NCBI GenBank assembly: GCA_017456105.1
Contig: JAFTKA010000002.1
Coordinates: 62,001 to 126,000, forward strand
DNA length: 64,000 nt
From: Oscillospiraceae bacterium
Lineage (GTDB): Bacteria > Bacillota_A > Clostridia > Oscillospirales > Oscillospiraceae
Reading direction: 5' to 3'
A model generated the notes under the pieces. It saw only the letters and a list, made by a program, of their open reading frames with translations. It was not told the DNA's origin and did no database searches. The number at the start of each line of letters is the position of its first letter. The first letter of the stretch is position 1. Below are positions 59,707-64,000 of this stretch, in pieces. Both the position numbers and the translations under genes were made by a program.

Positions 59707-59720
59707 TGAATAAATATTCA
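59707..59720 (-). promoter_or_regulatory. ARG box (ArgR/AhrC operator)
   Basis: TGAATAAATATTCA is a perfect palindrome matching the conserved ARG box core. It lies 7 bp upstream of the -35 element of the argG promoter. Arginine-bound ArgR would repress the operon here. An argR gene is not in the window. Confidence 0.88.
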
Positions 59721-59923
59721 ATATTTGTGAAAATTGTGCAGGTTTTATGCATTATATACTGTCTGTATGGCAAAAATCACCATAAAAAAGACCATGGAGA
59801 GGTATGTTTACATGGTGGGACAGAAAAGTAAGATGCATAGAAATGCTGAAATACAGTATAAATATGCAAAGACTGCAAAGGTTTATGCGAAATCAAGGGG
59901 TGCAAATAGGAAATTGAACGGCG

Positions 59924-59983
59924 GCGGAATGCATGAATGCATTCCCTACGAGTTTATGTAGGGACCGGATTTATCCGTTCCGC
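59924..59983. repeat. Two GTAGGG hairpin repeats back to back
   Basis: The first (59924-59949) is GCGGAATGCATGAATGCATT then CCCTAC; the second (59958-59983) is GTAGGGACCGGATTTATCCG then TTCCGC. They lie in opposite orientation and carry different cores. The rest of the 59722-59923 gap has an A-rich stretch and one doubtful 75-codon frame; nothing else was seen. Confidence 0.75.
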
Positions 59984-61541
59984 AAAAAATACAGACGGCT
60001 CCAGACAAGTGGTTCGAGTCCGTTATCTGAAATACCATACAAAAAAACACCACCCGATGGGTGGTGTTCTTTTTTGGTGGACACATACCTGTTAAATTCG
60101 AACTTAATACAGATTCAATTTCTTGCAGGGTCAGGGTCTCGGTACCGTCCTTATAGTTGTAGGTAAGAACCAATTTATCGTCATATACGAAGACGGAATT
60201 TACGAAAGTATCGATGATTTCTTTCCTGTAATCGAGGTCGTTGATGTTGCCGTACTTATACTTGCTGATCCACTCCACGATCTCTTCCTTGGTAAACTTG
60301 CGGCGTTCTAATTGCAACTGAAGGATACTGGATTTCAGTGAATCCCGCTGAGTTTCCAAATCCTCCAAGCACTCCTTTGTGGTTTCTGTGATGATGCCTT
60401 GGCGGATGGCTTTCATCACATTTCGGATCTCAGCTTCACATTGCTGCAGCTGTTGCTTCAGAACAGGGGTCATGGTGTCGCCCTGCTCCTGCATGACTAG
60501 AATGGCATCTGCAATACGGTCGATTGCTTCATCGGTCAGTACCTTGGAAACGGTCAGCTTCACAACAGTTTCCTCAATCCAGTGCTTCTTGATTGCTTTC
60601 TTCTTGCACCCAAGCCGGCGCTTTGCACCACTACATTTGTAGTAGTGGTAGACGATCCCTTTGCAACCTTTGCCGCTTTCTCCGGCCATCAGCCGCCCAC
60701 AATCGCCACAATAAAGCTTGGTGGTAAGCAAGTATTCCTCTTCCGCTTTCGCCCGTGCCGGGGCCTTCTTGTTTGCTGCCATACGCATTTGCACCCTTTC
60801 AAATAATTCTTTATCTATGATCGCCGGTATTCCGTCCGGGGTAATGACATCGCCATACTTGTATTCACCGATGTACTTGCGGTTCTTGAGTAGATTGCTG
60901 AGAACGCTGACAGTATAAGCGTTGCCTCGTTTGGAGCGAAGACCCCGTTCTTCCATCTCAGCCTGCAGAACTGCGAGTCGTTCACCGTCGGCATACCGGG
61001 CAAACAGTTCCTGCACATAAGGTGCGGTTTCGGGGTTTACTTCCAATCTACCGGTTGCCTTATCCACATAGTAGCCCAGCGGTGTGTTGCCACCGTTGTT
61101 CATACACTTCATAGCATTGTCATGCTGACCTCTGCGGATCTTCTGTGCAAGCTCTGCGGAGTAATACTCTGCGTAGCCTTCCAACATGGATTCCAAAATG
61201 ATGCCTTCCGGGCCATCGGAGATATTCTCTTTAATGGAGATTACTCGGACACCGTTCTTTTTCAGCACACGCTTGTAGTGGGCACTGTCATAGCGGTCAC
61301 GGGAGAAGCGGTCTAGCTTCCACACCAGCACGACATCAAATAATCCCTTGGCGCTATCTGCAATCATCCGCTGAAAGTCCGGTCTATCTGCCGTTCTTGC
61401 AGACAGCGCACGATCTACATAGGTGCCGAGCAAGGTCAAATTATTCTTCAAGGCATAATCCGTACATTCACGGAGCTGACCTTCGATAGATTCTTCTCGT
61501 TGTCGGTCAGAAGAATATCGGGCATAAATTACTGCATTCAT
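59946..61541 (-). CDS. Large serine recombinase
   Basis: A 531-aa site-specific recombinase that moves the adjacent element. Residues about 1-145 are the resolvase domain (VIYARYSSDRQREESIEGQ with the nucleophile Ser, LVWKLDRFSRDRY), about 165-265 the recombinase domain, about 285-335 a zinc ribbon (YCGDCGRLMAG, CSGAKRRLGCKKKAI) and about 355-430 a coiled coil. The last 31 or so residues (from about base 60040 down) come from the terminator, the T-arm-like sequence and a host hairpin repeat, so the C-terminus appears to be made by the insertion junction. Confidence 0.93.
   Translation of the reverse strand: MNAVIYARYSSDRQREESIEGQLRECTDYALKNNLTLLGTYVDRALSARTADRPDFQRMIADSAKGLFDVVLVWKLDRFSRDRYDSAHYKRVLKKNGVRVISIKENISDGPEGIILESMLEGYAEYYSAELAQKIRRGQHDNAMKCMNNGGNTPLGYYVDKATGRLEVNPETAPYVQELFARYADGERLAVLQAEMEERGLRSKRGNAYTVSVLSNLLKNRKYIGEYKYGDVITPDGIPAIIDKELFERVQMRMAANKKAPARAKAEEEYLLTTKLYCGDCGRLMAGESGKGCKGIVYHYYKCSGAKRRLGCKKKAIKKHWIEETVVKLTVSKVLTDEAIDRIADAILVMQEQGDTMTPVLKQQLQQCEAEIRNVMKAIRQGIITETTKECLEDLETQRDSLKSSILQLQLERRKFTKEEIVEWISKYKYGNINDLDYRKEIIDTFVNSVFVYDDKLVLTYNYKDGTETLTLQEIESVLSSNLTGMCPPKKNTTHRVVFFCMVFQITDSNHLSGAVCIFCGTDKSGPYINS
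60008..60024 (+). other. tRNA T-arm-like fragment near the element edge
   Basis: AGTGG-TTCGAGT-CCGTT fits a T-arm (5-bp stem with two G-T pairs, loop TTCRANY). No anticodon arm or D arm is found upstream and the acceptor does not pair, so it is not a whole tRNA. It may be a remnant or att-related sequence. Confidence 0.4.
60046..60074. terminator. Bidirectional terminator at the element end
   Basis: AACACCACCC-GAT-GGGTGGTGTT with A-run before and CTTTTTT after. It lies inside the open frame of the recombinase tail. Confidence 0.85.
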
Positions 61542-61634
61542 ACGATTCCTCCTTTGCGTTTATTTTAATGCTTTGCGTGTTTAGCATCTATTGTATGGAT
61601 GGCGGCAAGCCAAAGCCTGCCGCCATTTGGGGGC

Positions 61635-61787
61635 TTATTCATCTTTCTTTTCTAAATCCTCCTGGATCTTGGGCAGTAAGAACCGGGCAAAGCGGAGAAT
61701 GACATGTTCCGGAAGCTGTGCGCCGTAATCCTCGCTAGGTTGCGTAGTGACCTCTACGATCTGCTCCTGGGAAATCTTTTCGGGCAT
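61635..61787 (-). CDS. Small conserved-looking protein of the mobile element, 50 aa
   Basis: A 50-aa acidic-basic protein (MPEKISQEQIVEVTTQPSED, later ILRFARFLLPKIQEDLEKK) with no recognised domain. The start at 61787 is preceded by GGGGGTG and comes 13 bp after the ParB-like stop. Its place between ParB-like and recombinase genes suggests an accessory role. It could help recombination or expression control; function unknown. Confidence 0.6.
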   Translation of the reverse strand: MPEKISQEQIVEVTTQPSEDYGAQLPEHVILRFARFLLPKIQEDLEKKDE

Positions 61788-61800
61788 AGGCGTCACCCCC

Positions 61801-62634
61801 TTATCGAGCATCCCGGTCGGTTCGCTTGCGGTAGCGAGCCTCACACATTTTTACGATATCGTCTTCCATTTGCGCCGTAGTGTAATGCTTGGGGAAGTAT
61901 TTGCGAATGCGCTCCATTGGGATCTTCAGCCGTTCCTTTTGGTTAGCCTTCTCCTGGCTCATTAGACCGGCAACAAAATCCCTGGTTAGTGTGCCAGAAG
62001 TGCTGTGTTCCTTTAGGTGGTAAGCCTGCCCTACGGACGGAGTACAATCGTTATACTCCATCTCGTCTAACACCCAGCCTTGCTCTGCCGGAGAGAGGTA
62101 AGAAAGATGCACCGCCGGAGTGAAGGCGATCTGTCCCTCATCCACCTTTTGCAGCAGTTCCGGAAGCAGATGGGTCAACCGGATATATCTGTGAATTTGC
62201 CGCTCACTGTCGTTACCTGCTTCGCTAAGTTGGGTCACAGACCACTTCTCGCCAACTTGGCGAGAAGTTCCTTGATGCTTCATTGCCTCCAGTTTCAGCT
62301 TATAAGCAAACGCTTTCTCACTGGGCAGGATCTTCTCCCGATGGAGGTTGCTGTCTACCAGTGCAATGGCGGCAGCATCCCGGTCCATATCCGTAATTAA
62401 GGCAGGAACCGTTTCGATTCCTGCCTTTTTGCATGCGTGTAAGCGCCGGTGTCCGGAGACAACTTCATATTCACCATTGGGTAGCGGCCTGACTACCAAC
62501 GGGGTCAGCAAACCTTGGGTCAAAACGCTCCATACCAGCTGGTCCATTTCCTCGTTGTCTGTCACCTTAAAGGGATGGCCTTCAAAGGGTTTTAATTGTT
62601 GGATAGGCAGATACTCTGCTCTCGTTTCTTTCAT
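61801..62634 (-). CDS. ParB/RepB/Spo0J-family DNA-binding protein
   Basis: A 277-aa protein. Residues about 8-100 form the ParB N-terminal CTPase/nuclease-like domain (PFKVTDNEEMDQLVWSVLTQ, EVVSGHRRLHACKKAGIETV, DSNLHREKILPSEKAFAYKL). Residues about 115-160 hold a helix-turn-helix (SVTQLSEAGNDSERQIHRYI). It may help stabilise or transfer the element. The start overlaps the relaxase stop by 4 nt. No ParA is present in the window. Confidence 0.88.
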   Translation of the reverse strand: MKETRAEYLPIQQLKPFEGHPFKVTDNEEMDQLVWSVLTQGLLTPLVVRPLPNGEYEVVSGHRRLHACKKAGIETVPALITDMDRDAAAIALVDSNLHREKILPSEKAFAYKLKLEAMKHQGTSRQVGEKWSVTQLSEAGNDSERQIHRYIRLTHLLPELLQKVDEGQIAFTPAVHLSYLSPAEQGWVLDEMEYNDCTPSVGQAYHLKEHSTSGTLTRDFVAGLMSQEKANQKERLKIPMERIRKYFPKHYTTAQMEDDIVKMCEARYRKRTDRDAR

Positions 62635-64000
62635 CGTGTATAGCTCCTTCCATTTCTTGTTCTCGTTCTTGTAAATTCGGTCTCCTGTTGCCGTTCCATG
62701 GCAAGCAGGTTTTCTACTTTGGGTATTCGCTCTGCGATGCGCCTAGCACTTCGCTGCTGCTTTCGCAGCGGGGTGATCTTTTCGGTAACGGCCTTCGCTG
62801 CCAGCTTCAGTTCTCCTTTCTCTGCCTCCGGCGCACGGCGGATCTTATTGCGGATGTGTTCCCGTTGTGCCTTCAGTTCTTCAATCTGGGCATCCACATT
62901 CTCCCGGAACGCAAAAAGCTCCTCTGCGGTGTCGATGTGACAGTCGCAGAGGAGCTTGTAATCCTCAATATATTTGTCCAGCTTCCGTACTTCCTCCCGC
63001 AGCAGCGGGGACAGCGGAAGGTTCTCATTTTCTGCCAGGTTGTTGCCGGTGCAGATCTTCAGCAGTTCTGTAAAAATGGCAAAGGTCAGCTGCAAGCCAT
63101 CCATGCGGTTGGCTTCTTTATAGGCCCGTTCAATAATCAGCAGAGGTACCCGTTTCCGGACAGGCATGGCGATCCAGAACAATTCCGGCTTACGCTGATT
63201 TCGCATCAGCTGGTCATAGATGGCATCCGGTGTATATTTCTTGCCCAAACTTTTCAGCCGCACCGGGCGCTGCCAGCCTTCCGCAATTACAGATAGGTTG
63301 GGACTATCCACATTGCCCCGCAGTTTATAACCCAGACCTTCCAAATATTCAAAGAAGGCATGGTAAGTGGACACCTTGGATAGTGCTTCATCAACATCCC
63401 GGCGCAGAATATCCCGGTGGGTCATACCGCCATTCTTGTGCACCCAATAAGCACCCTTTTCGCCGCCGTAGAACTTTGCGTTCTTCAGCACAGATTTGCC
63501 ATACTCCTGACAGACGGCATCGGAGATCTCCCGCAGACGGTAATGATCCGATACATGGTTTTCAAACTTCCTGCCGGTGCGGAAAGATACGGAGTTCACG
63601 ACGATGTGGTTGTGGATGTTATCCGTATTCAGGTGGGTGGTGACCACGATCTCATAATCATCGCCCCACATCCGCCGTGCGGTTTCCATACCGATGGTGT
63701 GGGCCTCCTGCGGTGTCACCTCGCCGGTTTTGAAGCTTTGGTAGCCGTGGTAGGCTACATTGCCGCCCAGTTTCCCGTATCGGCGCTTGGTATCCATCAT
63801 GGATTCGTAAGCCTGCTGCTTCGGGCAATTGATGGCGCTGACATACATTTTCTTATCGGTCTTTTCATCGTTGCCTGCATAGCGCAAAGCGTTATACAGA
63901 TCCTCGTCCAGGTACTTACTGTCGGTGGTTTTGTCCGGGTTCTCAGCATAGTCGATGGCATCCTTCAGCCGTCCTTTAATTGGCCAGAATCCTGTTGTTG
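62631..64000 (-). CDS. MOBP-type relaxase, start beyond the window edge
   Basis: Nicks the element's transfer origin and pilots single-stranded DNA. The frame is open to the window edge: the first visible residues read TTGFWPIKGRLKDAIDYAEN, close to the usual N-terminus of such relaxases, so only a few codons should be missing. The HUH-like motif is NIHNHIVVNSVSFRTGRKF, followed by the downstream helix-rich part and a coiled coil near the C-terminus (QREHIRNKIRRAPEAEKGEL). It overlaps the ParB-like start by 4 nt. Confidence 0.9.
   Translation of the reverse strand, partial: TTGFWPIKGRLKDAIDYAENPDKTTDSKYLDEDLYNALRYAGNDEKTDKKMYVSAINCPKQQAYESMMDTKRRYGKLGGNVAYHGYQSFKTGEVTPQEAHTIGMETARRMWGDDYEIVVTTHLNTDNIHNHIVVNSVSFRTGRKFENHVSDHYRLREISDAVCQEYGKSVLKNAKFYGGEKGAYWVHKNGGMTHRDILRRDVDEALSKVSTYHAFFEYLEGLGYKLRGNVDSPNLSVIAEGWQRPVRLKSLGKKYTPDAIYDQLMRNQRKPELFWIAMPVRKRVPLLIIERAYKEANRMDGLQLTFAIFTELLKICTGNNLAENENLPLSPLLREEVRKLDKYIEDYKLLCDCHIDTAEELFAFRENVDAQIEELKAQREHIRNKIRRAPEAEKGELKLAAKAVTEKITPLRKQQRSARRIAERIPKVENLLAMERQQETEFTRTRTRNGRSYTR

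Larger units (their letters stand above)
59985..64000. mobile_element. Integrative mobilizable element, one end
   Basis: Recombinase, small protein, ParB-like protein and MOBP relaxase form one minus-strand unit typical of mobilizable or conjugative elements in Firmicutes. The left edge is placed between the host-type hairpin repeat (59983) and the terminator (60046); the exact att core is not visible. The other end lies beyond the window. Confidence 0.75.

Noticed and set aside
59734..59961. 75-codon plus-strand ORF between argG and the mobile element
   Set aside because: No good ribosome site, Lys/Tyr-rich A/T-driven composition, and its end runs into a hairpin repeat. Coding is not supported.
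59990..60035. Complete tRNA gene at the element boundary
   Set aside because: A T-arm-like hairpin is present but no D arm, anticodon arm or pairing acceptor was found upstream.

Overview
The window (about 55% G+C, both strands used) looks like the chromosome of an anaerobic, spore-forming Clostridia of the gut Oscillospirales type. That placement is inferred from an alpha/beta small acid-soluble spore protein gene, strong AGGAGG ribosome sites, a Re-type citrate synthase, a GlgC/GlgD/GlgA set and many Gram-positive lipoprotein and ABC-transporter features. No taxonomic marker such as rRNA is present.

Region 1 (1-20.1 kb, plus strand) is a carbohydrate catabolism locus. After the 3' end of nagB it runs kdgK, an AraC regulator, an ABC sugar importer (two permeases, two paralogous binding lipoproteins, no ATPase), then an SGNH-like hydrolase, two tandem beta-lactamase-fold hydrolases, uxaB, uxaA, eda, and a tail of CapA-like, metallo-beta-lactamase-like, Gfo/Idh/MocA and ceramidase-like proteins. 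UxaB, UxaA, KdgK and Eda convert tagaturonate to pyruvate and glyceraldehyde-3-phosphate. The hydrolases lack signal peptides, so they probably trim imported, decorated uronate oligosaccharides in the cytoplasm.

Region 2 (20.4-26.9 kb) is a second sugar-phosphate locus: YjbQ and a TIM-like isomerase on minus, divergent from an SIS isomerase, a NagA-like deacetylase and a NagB-like protein with altered active-site residues on plus. A cytosolic CBM9-like protein and an FGGY kinase follow. It looks like a coherent but unassigned pathway.

Region 3 (26.9-53.5 kb) is mostly housekeeping: a DUF6062-like protein; a Re-citrate synthase / GntR / aconitase / isocitrate dehydrogenase operon; a GH13 / small Cys protein / HAD operon; glgC-glgD-glgA; a GNAT enzyme; mgtE with an Arg-rich leader ORF; ispA; hom-lysC-asd divergent from thrC; an FHA-RodA fusion plus a penicillin-binding protein separated by a 279-bp inverted-repeat element; a DtxR/MntR-like regulator; the spore protein; and an NlpC/P60 protein lacking its catalytic residues.

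Region 4 (53.7-59.7 kb, minus) is an arginine operon, argG-argH-amino-acid ABC importer-argF, behind a perfect ARG box and a consensus promoter. Region 5 (about 60-64 kb) is the end of a mobilizable element: serine recombinase, a 50-aa protein, a ParB-like protein and a MOBP-type relaxase cut by the window edge. Short hairpin repeats bounded by GTAGGG/CCCTAC are scattered through the intergenic spaces. The strongest candidates for something undescribed are the mgtE leader peptide, the region 2 sugar-phosphate locus, the element at 50.2-50.5 kb and the variable-core hairpin repeats.
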